Source of the DNA: Schistosoma mansoni
Taxonomy: Eukaryota; Platyhelminthes; Trematoda; Strigeidida; Schistosomatidae
Reading direction: 5' to 3'
DNA length: 64,000 nt
Assembly: GCF_000237925.1 (NCBI RefSeq)
Contig: NC_031496.1
Span: 18,558,245-18,622,244 of the forward strand
The stretch's first letter is position 1. The number at the start of each line of letters is the position of its first letter. The notes beneath the pieces are model-generated. The model made no database searches. It was not told where the DNA came from and was given only the letters and a program-made list of their open reading frames with translations. Shown piece by piece: positions 32,196 to 42,527 of this stretch. A program made the translations under genes and the position numbers.

Positions 32196-33067
32196 ATGAT
32201 ATAAAAGTATACCATTCTATGTCAATTTTAATCAATGATGGATTTGTATTGATCTATTAAATGTAAAAGAAGTCTAATTGAAACAAAATTCTTCTATTGA
32301 TTCGTAAATAAAATAAATTAAACAATGATATAACGGAATTACAAAACCAGTTGAATAAAATGTAAATGTACACCCTCTTTATAAATCTATGGTTTAGACT
32401 ATTTTCAGTAACAAATTATTCAGTCTTTTCATAATTATTCATCGGGTGATATTCCATCAGTATTTCAGACTTGTGAGTGATCATTGGATGATAACAATAG
32501 GTTCACACGATCAATCACACTATGAAAACAATCATACTTTCTTTTGTCCATTATCATAATTCATTCCAGTTTCATATTTTTTTTACCTCACAAATTTTCA
32601 CATAGGATTAATCCTATGACCTTTAGTTCTCACAGTAAGAACGATACCTTTCTACTTCCAGGTCAAAGTTCTGATAGTTAATGTTTTAAACTTCGGTTTA
32701 TTCATATTTTAGTGGCTACCTCATTTAAAGTTTATTTTGGTTAGTAAATTTTGCAATATCTACTTGCTCTTTGTTGATTTTCAACGGTTCTCTCTAGTCG
32801 AAATCGATTCTCGATTGTGAAACAAAATGTATGGATGCTGATTTTATCTCATCAGATTAAAGTTTTTAATTTGAAATATCTAAAGGATCTTTTGTAAAAT
32901 ATTTTGTACATATTTGGAACATACACTTTTATTTTGAGCAGTCAAATTATTAACTAAATACAATCATATGGTATTTAGTATAGGCCAGATGAACCTGTTC
33001 ACATTTAATGAATATCGAAAGATTAAGCATAATCTGTATTCATTATGTACTTAAATTGTATGGAAAC
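32196..33067. other. AT-rich spacer
   Basis: No supported feature. Confidence 0.5.
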
Positions 33068-33430
33068 TGTTATATCTAGAGCTTTGATTCTTACTATGCC
33101 GCGTACTACTAGACTACTTGAACGATCGAACCCTCAACGTCGCAAGAGAGAAGACAGAAGACTAGTAAGTAGGAAGTTTATTCTCCAAAACATTGTCAAA
33201 ATATAGTACAAAAATCTCATGTATTTATAGTTTTTGGCTGAGAGAAAATCGTCATTCCGGACAACCAATAGGCACAAAGGGGGTCATTCTTATCCATCCA
33301 ATGGGGAAGCTACACGTCGACATTCTGGGATATTCCCCTAACAGTGATTGGATGGAATGTCTTAGGCTCTTTCTGGGCTTCTTGAAGGCTTCCTTGAGTT
33401 TACCAACGAACCATCCTCACAAAAATGATT
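33068..33430 (-). repeat. Possible LTR or retroelement end, minus orientation
   Basis: A distinctly GC-richer block. Read on the minus strand it carries a TATA-like CTATAAATACATGAG, then AATAAA about 60 bases on, a short GC-rich stretch (CGACGTTGAGGGTTCG), and ends ...CTCTAGATATAACA. That order (TATA box, AATAAA, CA end) suits an LTR. I cannot identify the opposite terminus or a target duplication, so this is tentative. Confidence 0.35.
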
Positions 33431-33505
33431 ATGTTTATTTTCTTACAAAGTAATTGTATAATATTTTCATTTATTTAGTTTTTAAGCAAAGATGGATAGT
33501 GGCTA

Positions 33506-33565
33506 AAAGTGGAATCCAAGAAGCGCGTTTCGTCCTACTTGAGACTCGTCAGCTGGATATATCTG
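33506..33565 (-). ncRNA. Hammerhead ribozyme, cleavage region altered
   Basis: On the minus strand CTGACGA and GAAAC are intact and stem II (GTCT/GGAC) pairs with one wobble. The triplet before cleavage is TTC rather than GTC, which breaks the C-G pair next to the cleavage site in the already short stem III. Weak activity at best. Confidence 0.8.
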
Positions 33566-33674
33566 CAACTCGGAATTGATGTTCACTCTGGGACTCGAAC
33601 TCAGTGTCGTTCGCTTCAAATGACATCGCGTTATCCACTCACCTACTGATTCCTGATAGCCATTTGCTTACGCA

Positions 33675-33719
33675 AGTATGCACAGTACGCACAGTATGCA
33701 CAGTACGCACAGTATGCAC
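33675..33719. repeat. Five tandem copies of a 9-bp unit
   Basis: AGTATGCAC and AGTACGCAC alternate (T, C, T, C, T at the fifth base) inside the distal segment of the family 1 copy. The alternation suggests amplification of an 18-bp dimer. Confidence 0.9.
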
Positions 33720-33796
33720 ATATGCACATAAAAGACTGACCAGTTGCAGTCCTAAGCATCAATGGGAAAATTCAAACAAACAATATTTAGTTTTTA

Positions 33797-36189
33797 GTTA
33801 ATAAAAATCAGTTGTAGATGAAGTTACAACGATTATATTTGCATAGATTCAAAAAAAGTAAAAACAGTTGTTTAAATCTATTATTCGAATTATGCTCCAT
33901 GACCTTAAAGCGATTTATACGTTTATTATTTACTCACTCCTATAGTTCAGCTTTACCAAAAGACAGAGTAAAGGGTATTAATAACTTTTACAAAAATCAT
34001 TATTTTGTAAGTTACTTGTATAAAAAGATTGTTTCTTATTTAGAAGAAAAAAACTATTTCGTTCATTCTTACAAAAGAAACAGATGATTTAAACTAATAG
34101 TAACTTAATGACGATAATGATGAAGATAACGGTAGCAACATCAACAATTATTACTATTATCACTACAGGGTACAGCACCAAAACAGGACAAATCAAACAA
34201 ATACAGGTAAGCTTTTGGATAGATTAAAACATGCCCCTCTCTAACTATCTCTCGCTTTGAGATTTGAGCTTGATCATGCCGTAATATCACATATATAGAA
34301 GAGATAAAAAGATAATGTAACGTTACTTATTCTGGGTGTTGTTGATTAAATAAATATAATAATAATAGTAATTGTCACATTATATGTTCAGGTATTTTTA
34401 TGACAATTTTTTTTAACAATGTAGTAAGCAAGAGAATACACAGTATAATATTTTTTTTATTCAGTAGTTAAGTTATACCTTTTACTTTCCGGTTGTTTCT
34501 TTCGTTTTCCAAAATTGAATTCTTCATTCACTGTTGGTAAGTAGACATTTTAAGTTGTCATGGTAACAATAATAATCAATAAAATGCAAATGCATTTAGT
34601 AGATGAGTTTCAAATTAGACAAGACTCATTTTTATTACACTCTACTGGTAATCTGTAGTGAATTATTATTTAAGCAAGTGTTAAGTTATTACAATGTGGT
34701 AAAGAATTTTATTAGCTAATGTAATTAAGAATGTGTTTTCTTCTAAGATGGTTGCTAATATTTTCAAGTTGAAAAAAGTTCTTTTGAGAGAATTTCAGTT
34801 TTGGTAAGAAATCCATGGAGATATGTATAAAAAGTAGTATAGTTTATATATGATTGTTATCAAGGCTTGACATCAGCTCAGTTATTATTAAGAACCAGGT
34901 ACATTTGGAACAGAAGACTAGCTCCAGATTTACCGACTGGCACTTAAAATATGCACCACTGCAATGGAATTCCCTAATGCATGTGATTATCAAATTTTAT
35001 CAATGATGATTGTGCCACATTTTACAGGGTTGAACGCTAAAACTCACAAATCTCTGCTCAACCCAATAACAGAAATATAGGCTTCATATTCATTGATAAA
35101 CATCATATATTAAAACATCTTTCCACTAGTATTCAACATCATCTAATGACGTGTCAAAAACAAGCAACTTCTCTTAAGGTTAATTTAATCCATGAATAAA
35201 CAATGTACTAATAACCTAATTAGGACACAATACCTAAAAGTAAAAATGTCAATATCATTATATATATCATATGAATATGGTACAAATAGAAATAATTAGT
35301 AATGAAATATTTGAACTATACAGTCATTGAACTACTTATTCGACACACTCGTTTTAGACAAATATATCACTGTCATAATTTCAAATTTCACTTATTTTTT
35401 GTATGTCAAAAGTTTGAAAACTGATGAAGTAACCGAAAAGACTGAATTAAGTAGTCAGTCTACAATGTTCACCTATATCATTTGAAGTTAGACAAAAATA
35501 CCGACTAATGTAAGTCTGTAAGTTTAATGATACTGACTAAACGAACTGGTACACTGGAACTACTGACTATAACAGTATAGTATTGATTATTTATTTGACT
35601 GTAAACTGAAAATTTGTATATTACTCATCGAGCCATTGGATTTGTATGTCATGGCTAGGAATCCATTTTAATTTCAAACAAATTGATCTTGTAGTTGATA
35701 GTTGTTTTTTTTTTCTGAGACTCTTAGTAATTCAGGCTCAAGTGATGTGCAATATTCAATAAGTGAGTCAGATCTAGCTCAAATGTTCATTTAATTAGTA
35801 TATTATGCATTTTGAAATTACACTTCTATAAATTATTGTTTATAATTTACTTTAAAAGTAATTTTCTTTTAATAAAGTTTTCAATGGTACCGTATTTGTA
35901 TCTTATACAATTATGTCTATATAGTTTTGTCCTTTATAAAGTTGAACAATATTGATTAATTCTCTTTCCCTTTATTGTACATTGATATTTGCGTTTACAC
36001 ATGCACATACCCATATCTATTCCAATTGCTTCTTATTCTCTTTTTTTCTTAAATCATAGATGGTGTTCAGTATTTTTAATTCTACTTGTCTAATCAATAA
36101 TTTTCGTTATGACGATATACGAATAAATTAAACTAGAAAAACCCTATTATCATTTATTTACATAGTGTTGTTTACTTATATCTTCTCAT
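33797..36189. other. AT-rich DNA without supported genes
   Basis: The frame at 33818-34087 is Lys/Leu/Phe-rich and unrecognised. No family repeat seen. Confidence 0.5.
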
Positions 36190-36196
36190 TCTTATT

Positions 36197-36454
36197 TAGA
36201 ACTGCAACTGATCAGTCTCTTGTCAGCAAATGTGCAACTTGCGCGGACTGCCTCGATATTGCCTGAAGTCACAAGCTTTATAAGCAAAGATGGACAGTGG
36301 CTAAAAGTGGAATCCAGGAAGCGCGTCTCGTCCTATTTGGAACTCGTCGGCTGGATGTACCTGCATCTCAGAGTTGATGTTCACTCTGGGACTCGAACTC
36401 AGTACCTTTCGCTTCAAACGCCATCGCGTTATCCACTTAGCTACTGGGTCCTAA
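36197..36454 (-). mobile_element. HHR family 1 element
   Basis: Distal segment (ACTGATCAGTCTCTTGTC, GCCTCGATATTGCC), hammerhead, the ATGTTCACTCTGGGACTC segment and a well-preserved antisense tRNA-like head (on the minus strand TAGCTAAGTGGATAACGCG and GAGTTCGAGTCCC). A 7-bp repeat TCTTATT lies at 36190-36196 and 36455-36461. Confidence 0.78.
36305..36364 (-). ncRNA. Hammerhead ribozyme, core-mutated
   Basis: On the minus strand the core reads CCGACGA (U4 to C) and GAGA replaces GAAA; the cleavage triplet is TTC. Three hits in conserved positions make it inactive. Confidence 0.8.
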
Positions 36455-36461
36455 TCTTATT

Positions 36462-36886
36462 ACCATTTATTATTTTTATAATATTCCTTTTATTTATGAA
36501 ATGTTATAGCGTTTCTTTTTTTGGCTGCTCTAAGATCCTATTATTGAATTATTAAGTAGTATTTCTTTATTGCATATACATATTACTTGCGGATGTATAA
36601 GTGTATATAGTGGCACATGTATGTGCTAGGAAGTTTGAACAAATTTACGAAATGAAAGAGTTTTTTTTTTCTAACTTACAACAACAAAGAAAAAATGAAT
36701 ATTTTCTCTGTGAAAATTTAATTTAAAAAAATAAACAAAGACAATATCAGGTGGGTGTACGAAAGAGAGCAAGAGAAAATTTATTATTTGCAGGTTAGTC
36801 AGTTAAGTGATTATCATTGAAATGAAACTATGAGAGAAATTGATCAAATCGTAAAGAAAAATTGACTAACGTAGGAATAACTCAGC
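36462..36886. other. AT-rich spacer
   Basis: No supported feature. Confidence 0.5.
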
Positions 36887-36955
36887 CGTCTAGTACTTTC
36901 AGGTTTTCCATGATAATCTAGCCTTAATTGACTCATGAATTCTACTATTAAAAAT
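36887..36955 (+). mobile_element. HHR family 2 fragment (tail only)
   Basis: CCGTCTAGTACTTTCAGG (3' stem I region of the hammerhead), then CCATGATAATCTAGCC and TTGACTCATGAATTC: the 3' part of family 2. It is truncated at about the cleavage site, the size expected if the RNA had been cut by its own ribozyme, although simple 5' truncation explains it equally well. Confidence 0.6.
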
Positions 36956-39900
36956 AATAAATAACCATTTTGTGTAATGTTTAGTTTAAAAATGAAGTAA
37001 TTAATTTCACTGGTAACATCTTTCTTAATCTTACTGTTAACATTATTAGCATTCTCTCGTTGATTTTTCTTTTACATATATGACTTTTCCGGTGTCAGTA
37101 ATCAGTCTTATGTATAACGATAATCATCTGTTGAACTTTAGTTAATAGTACATTGATACTACGTGTTTGGATGAACATGATAGCAGAAAGTGACATGAAA
37201 TAAGTGTCAGTTCTCATAATCAGCTGATATTAAGTGATTCGACAGATTTTACTGTCAAGTTTCTAAATTTATTATTATAAGTGAAATGTTTACTTACCGG
37301 ATACAATATATAATATATGAAATTTCACATCACTAGCCTCTTACACATTGAAGCAAATACCTAATCCAAACATTGTTAACGTTGATTGGATGACCTATTC
37401 AGTATACAGTGAACCAGAGAACCATGTACCTATTTATGTTCGATAATTTTGATGTTTGATTATATTCCCCTGAAAAAGCTTGAACCAAATTGCCATGAGA
37501 AACGTTGGAATTACATCAAATTTATTCGTTGAGATTTTATAAATACATTCTTCCTTTCCGATGTCTCACATCAACTCCGCGCCCAAATTCTATGAAACTA
37601 TTCAGTCAAACTTAGACGAAAGTTCTTAAAAGATTTTAACTATGAAATAAGTGTTGGCTATTTTGCTCACGACTTACTCTAATCTGTTTTAATACACTTC
37701 TTGTGCACTAATTTGCGTAATTCTTGGTCAAGTTGTATGTAGGTGGTTATTTTACTCAATATTTAGATCTATAGATGCTTATATCTATTGTATAAAATGT
37801 TAGATCATAGAGGAAAAGAGTTATGACATTATAAAAGTGTAGTTACTAATACAACAGCTGATCTTCAATGGTCGTCTATGCCAACTTTAACTAACTTATC
37901 AGATCATATGACGTTTTATTTTGGATTATCTTCTTTTATGTGAGTCTTATTTGGGTTGACACAGTGTGAATTATTACTCAGCTAGGTTAGTTAATTGAAT
38001 AACGTTGTGTCTTATTAAAACTTTCATTGTTCTTTTTCTACATCATATTCTTACTTTCTCAACATTTCATTCAGTCACCTTCATATATCACTCAACTTCT
38101 TAATCGAATTCTATATAACATATTAACGCTTAATAAGTTGTTAATTGATATCCTATAAAAACTATCTTTTACCCTTTGCATAACGATTACCAGTGTTTGT
38201 TATGGTTTGCTCATTACAGATAAACAATATCAATCAAAAAAGATTATTAACAGTAGTTTTCAAATGGTTTCTGTAATTACCATTTCATTGATTTAGTTGA
38301 AAACATCTAATACAAATCAAATCATTCAATACATAATGAGTAATGAAAATTCGTCAAAATGAAATGACGATTTTGTTATGATCTACCAGTTCAGTTCAAT
38401 CATAAATACATACACCTTAACGATTAAATCAACCACCTACACAAATGAGATTAAAATTGTGTAGGAAGCTTTATGTTATTTGCTGATTGACTAGGTGCAT
38501 AAATCATGTTAATGTATACAAAATACTTAAATGATCTAGACAAATATATATGTGGATTGTGACTTGTTAGATGAATAATTCATTTACTGACGACATCCAC
38601 ACATATATCTATCATCTAACATATAGTCTAATGACCTGTGATCTGTCTAACATTTCAGCGACATGTGATATGTCTGAAATAATCTAAATCATCAATCACT
38701 TACTGAATTATAAATGAAATTAAATTCCAATCTAAATAACTAATCTTAATAATTAAATATTCTTGTTAGTAATATATCTGGTGTTCACATAAAAGGCTAC
38801 CTTTTAATAAAATGTTTTATTTCATTACTCAATTATAAATTTACCTGAAATCATCAAGATTCATTTTAAACGAAGGGATTATTAATTAGTGGGCTATTAT
38901 TTCAAAATTTTTAAACCTTCAGGAAACGCTAGAAAAATCGATTCCATTTAATAATGGGGAGTTTGTTACGGGTAAAATCTATAAGAGTTTACTAAATAAA
39001 AAATTTGAGATTTAGTGGGTTCTGAAAAACTGCCAAACATCGACGAATTAACTCTGTAGTCTATTAAAGCCAGAGAAATTTGAATGTTAGACATTATCTC
39101 TTGGCTGGTAATTTAAATAAGCAGCCTTGAAATTACTGGAAACTTTATATGAGAAAATAGAACGGTAGAATCATTGTTTGTTGATTTGAAATAACTTTCT
39201 TGGTGACGGTTCTGTGATCATATTGTACCATAGAATCAGAGTGAACTGTTTCAGTTTTAACCAAAGGAACATGTTGTGTTGTTTTCTTTACCCATGGTGA
39301 TTACAAGCCTTTATATAATTTGGAAGATCTATTCACTTGGTTTGACAGCTTATGTAACAGCGGAGCTTTTATCGAACTGAATTCAACCTAACAAGTTATA
39401 GATAATCTTCCTGAAATTAAATGTACTGTATACTTATCCTTATGTATCTTACTTCCCATTTTAAATGTCATTTAGCTAAGCAAAAAATGACTTTTCCACT
39501 AAACACCAAAATATACATAACTGTTTGTGGGTTTCTCTTCTCTAATAGTTTCTCCAGAATGTTGTTCACTATTAAAATTTGCCCAAGATGGTGAAGACTT
39601 ATACCTTGAGAGGATAATTTTGTTGAAATTGAGATCTTTGGGCTGTGTTTTTATTGTCTATTTGGATAATTTCATTATGAAAACTTTGGGCAAAAGATAA
39701 CTATATGGAGAAATTCTCCTAGCTCACCTTCTATCCGAAATTTTTCATCATGAGATTACTTGAAAAACAAGAGATTAGTCCGCCCAGTTCAAATAACATA
39801 ATTTCAACAAAATTTTCTCACATTTATTACGTGAATGAAGTTTAAAGTCAACAATGGATGGATGATTGTACAGTTAACTGAATCAAGGTTGCTTGTTGCT

Positions 39901-40402
39901 TCGGTAAATATGACAGTAGAAAGTTACGAGTTATTTCAGTATAAAAACAGAACTGTATTTTTCATGATATGCTATTAAGTCCAGCTACATTGTAAGCCAT
40001 TTAATTAGCTCAACTAAAATGAACACAGTACTTATTCTTCACAAGTGTTTATAGTTAGACAAACTTACATTGGTAGGAATATTTTAGAAAAAATAGCTTT
40101 GTAGAGGTGATTAATCCATTTGATTCACTACCGCTTGCCCAAGTATACATCCTTTTATAATCTAAACTTGAGAACTCATTTAATTTGTCTGATTTTGTTC
40201 AGTATATCAAAACTAAAACTATTAGCCTGATGCAACAACAACTCAAATTGAAAATACAATGTTTGAATAAGTGGCTTATTGTTAAGCTATTAAAATATAA
40301 GATTAGTGAGGCTGAATTCTAGCTCAAGTGATTTATAATTTTATTTTAATAGCTTCTGGTTATCAGAAAGAGAATGATATTTTTCCATAGAGTGTCTTTA
40401 AC
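36956..40402. other. Long AT-rich stretch, mostly featureless
   Basis: No open frame of note. The only recognisable piece is the dispersed repeat at 37465-37560. Probably intronic or intergenic. Confidence 0.5.
37465..37560 (+). repeat. Dispersed repeat with GAAACGTTGGA motif (copy 2)
   Basis: CCCTGAAAAAGCTTGAACC, GAGAAACGTTGGAATTAC, GAGATTTTATAAATAC and ATTCTTCC parallel copy 1 at 24.8 kb. CCTGAAAAAGC...GAAACG could be an eroded Penelope-type minimal hammerhead (CTGANGA with one change, then GAAAC). Confidence 0.4.
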
Positions 40403-40414
40403 TGTTATAGTTTA

Positions 40415-40633
40415 AATTCAATTAATATTATTTGTTTGAATCTTCCCATTGATGCTTAGGACTGCAACTGGTCAGTCTCTTATTGGCCATATATGCATAC
40501 TGTGCGTATTGGGTTCGAGTTCCAGAGTGAACATCAACTCTGAGATGCAGATACGTCCAGCTGACGAGTCCCAAATATGACGAAACGCGCGTCCTGGATT
40601 TCACTGCTAGCCACTATCCATATTTGCTTACAA
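40415..40633 (+). mobile_element. HHR family 1 element with exact 12-bp target duplication
   Basis: Distal segment (TTGTTTGAATCTTCCC, CTTATTGGCCATATATGC) fused at about 40510 to the box B end (GGGTTCGAGTTCCAG), then hammerhead and tail. The exact direct repeat TGTTATAGTTTA lies at 40403-40414 and 40634-40645. Most of the tRNA-like head is deleted. Confidence 0.87.
40547..40607 (+). ncRNA. Hammerhead ribozyme with intact core
   Basis: CTGACGA, GAAAC, palindromic ACGCGCGT and GTC are intact. Stem I pairs TCCAG with CTGGA and outer GCAG with CTGC. Stem II has three pairs and one C-T mismatch at the loop end. Predicted competent. Confidence 0.88.
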
Positions 40634-40645
40634 TGTTATAGTTTA

Positions 40646-41262
40646 GTTTGTTATCCACTAAATATATCTTAAGTAGATTTTGGTGAAATATATACAATGT
40701 ATCACTTATTATCATTTCAACATGTTTAATCAGACAAATGTAATAAATTGTAATGCGTTTTTAATGGTATTTTTGTGTTCAGAATGTCATAAAGTAACAT
40801 TTTAAGTACATCATAATAAATTTTTTATTACTACATGTACACAAATCTGTTTTATAGAATAGATAATCTATGGTAGAAGAATTGCTATATTCACTCGTTC
40901 GTTGTAGATGATACCTGAACCAAAAAAACGGACTAATCGAATGTATAGACAATTCCTAATGTTTAAAGTCTGACTAGATACATACAACGCACTACTCTAT
41001 AGTAAGTATCTACGGGTTAAGAACCTAGGATATTACTATCTTTCAGCAAGCAGTGACCTTTGAAGTTCAATGAATTCCTAGTGACATAACACTAAATGAG
41101 TCATACAAAAAATATGTAGAGTCATATTTTCTCATTGTCGGACATTGACAGGAAAACTCTCAATTTCTGTTGGATATTGAATGATTATTCAACTAATATT
41201 AGTTCATCAGTAAAACTGTCTAGAAATTATACCTATTTTAATAAAAACATTTAAGTAAATAA
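40646..41262. other. AT-rich spacer
   Basis: No supported feature. Confidence 0.5.
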
Positions 41263-41265
41263 TAT

Positions 41266-41515
41266 GGGAAGGAGTTTTGTGAATATTATAGTAATGTTAA
41301 TAGTTGAGTTTATGAATCTATTGAAGCTAGACCACCATGGAAAACCTGGAAGTACTGGACGGCCGTTTCGTCCTAGTGTGGGACTCCTCACGAGATTCGA
41401 ACCCATGACCTATCAGTCTCGCGCGCGAACGCCTAACGTTTAGACCACTGAGCCGGCATCCAACAGTGTTACTGTCTAACTTCAGCCGATCCACGAAATT
41501 GAGCAACACATATGG
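41266..41515 (-). mobile_element. HHR family 2 element, long minus copy
   Basis: It starts with the reversed tail (GGAGTTTTGTGAATATTATAG), passes the reversed hammerhead, then the antisense tRNA-like head (on the minus strand GCCGGCTCAGTGGTCTAAACG and GGGTTCGAATCTCG) and the 5' head (GTTGCTCAATTTCGTGGATC). A 20-base deletion removed the 5' strand of stem I. A weak direct repeat ATATGG is present at both ends. Confidence 0.75.
41345..41395 (-). ncRNA. Family 2 hammerhead lacking one stem I strand
   Basis: On the minus strand TGAGGA, perfect stem II (GTCC, loop CACACTA, GGAC), GAAAC, palindromic ACGGCCGT, GTC and CAGTAC are present. The partner of CAGTAC and the first core C were deleted, so it cannot fold a full type-I hammerhead. 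Confidence 0.7.
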
Positions 41516-42361
41516 AACGAATAAGAACAAACTCAAATAAAGAAAAATCGACACAGGATACCATTTACTTATTCATCAATCCATATTTACCATCTCTAAC
41601 AATTCATTGATATGTCAAAATATGACTGACATTTCATTTCTTTTCCAATTGAAGGATTGTCAATTTAATTAGTGCGACAAATTCAATGTGCACGTTCTCT
41701 CTCCCTATACAGATATATACCTTTAGTCAACATATAATTTCACTTAATCATTTAATTAAATCAAATCTAAATTTATTTCAATGTATACACCAAATAGCTG
41801 TCAAATATCAAAATCACATTAAAATGAATAATTGAACATATCATAGTTAACTACATTTTTATGTCTCTTTTGGAACTCAGTATATATGAATGCTTGTACG
41901 TGTGTGTGTGTTTGTATGGGCACAAATATGTAGCATTTCAGTGGAATAATGATATTTATTTCATTGAATAGAGGTTCATCTTTCTTTATAATTTTGTCTT
42001 TCTACATACTGATATTTCGGTAATGACAATAATCATCATGATGTACATCATTATAATCGTCAATACTTTCATTACTACTATTATTGAAGTGTGTGTTCTA
42101 AATAACTACCAAATATGACAAATTGAAATCGGATTACACACAGTATGTTTTTTATTTAGAAAAAAGACCAAACTCATACCCTTTTCAAAGGATAATGATA
42201 ATAGGTATACAAGAATACAATTATTCTTTTGAAATAAATAATTAATGTTATTGCTTTGTAGCTATGTACCATTTGAATTGATCAGAATTCTAATTAAAAG
42301 TTGTAGACAATTGAAAAAACTTACTAAAATTAATTAATATGAACATTTTACAAAAAATAAG
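41516..42361. other. AT-rich spacer
   Basis: A (GT)n run lies near 41900. No gene. Confidence 0.5.
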
Positions 42362-42370
42362 ATTGATTAG

Positions 42371-42518
42371 TAATTTCATAGTTGAAATCATGAGTCAGTT
42401 AAAGCTAGACTAACATTGGAAACCTGGAAGCACTGGACGGCCGTTTTGTCCTAGTAAGGGACTCCTCAGCGGTGCGCATCCACGATCCAGCTCGCGTGAT
42501 TGGAACCCAGGACTTAGA
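42371..42518 (-). mobile_element. HHR family 2 element, 5'-truncated, 9-bp target duplication
   Basis: Minus orientation, from the tail (ATAGTTGAAATCATGAGTC) through the hammerhead to the box B region (GGAACCCAGGAC), where it is truncated. The direct repeat ATTGATTAG lies at 42362-42370 and 42519-42527. Truncation at the 5' side with target duplication is the usual outcome of target-primed reverse transcription. Confidence 0.8.
42424..42480 (-). ncRNA. Family 2 hammerhead, one core change
   Basis: On the minus strand stem I GCACCG/CAGTGC (one mismatch), core CTGAGGA, stem II GTCC/GGAC and palindromic ACGGCCGT with GTC are present. GAAAC reads AAAAC (G12 to A), a change of a catalytic guanine, so it should be inactive. 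Confidence 0.8.
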
Positions 42519-42527
42519 ATTGATTAG

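Larger units (their letters stand above)
33485..33783 (-). mobile_element. HHR family 1 element, full length, 13-bp target duplication
   Basis: A near-complete 299-bp copy in minus orientation: AAGCAAAGATGGATAGTGGC, hammerhead, TTGATGTTCACTCTGGGAC, antisense tRNA-like head, then the distal segment to TTCAAACAAACAA. The exact 13-bp direct repeat TATTTAGTTTTTA lies at 33472-33484 and 33784-33796. It is the best full-length reference copy in this window. Confidence 0.88.

Noticed and set aside
33675-33719. CRISPR-like array
   Set aside because: The units are 9 bp, contiguous without spacers, and the window is eukaryotic.
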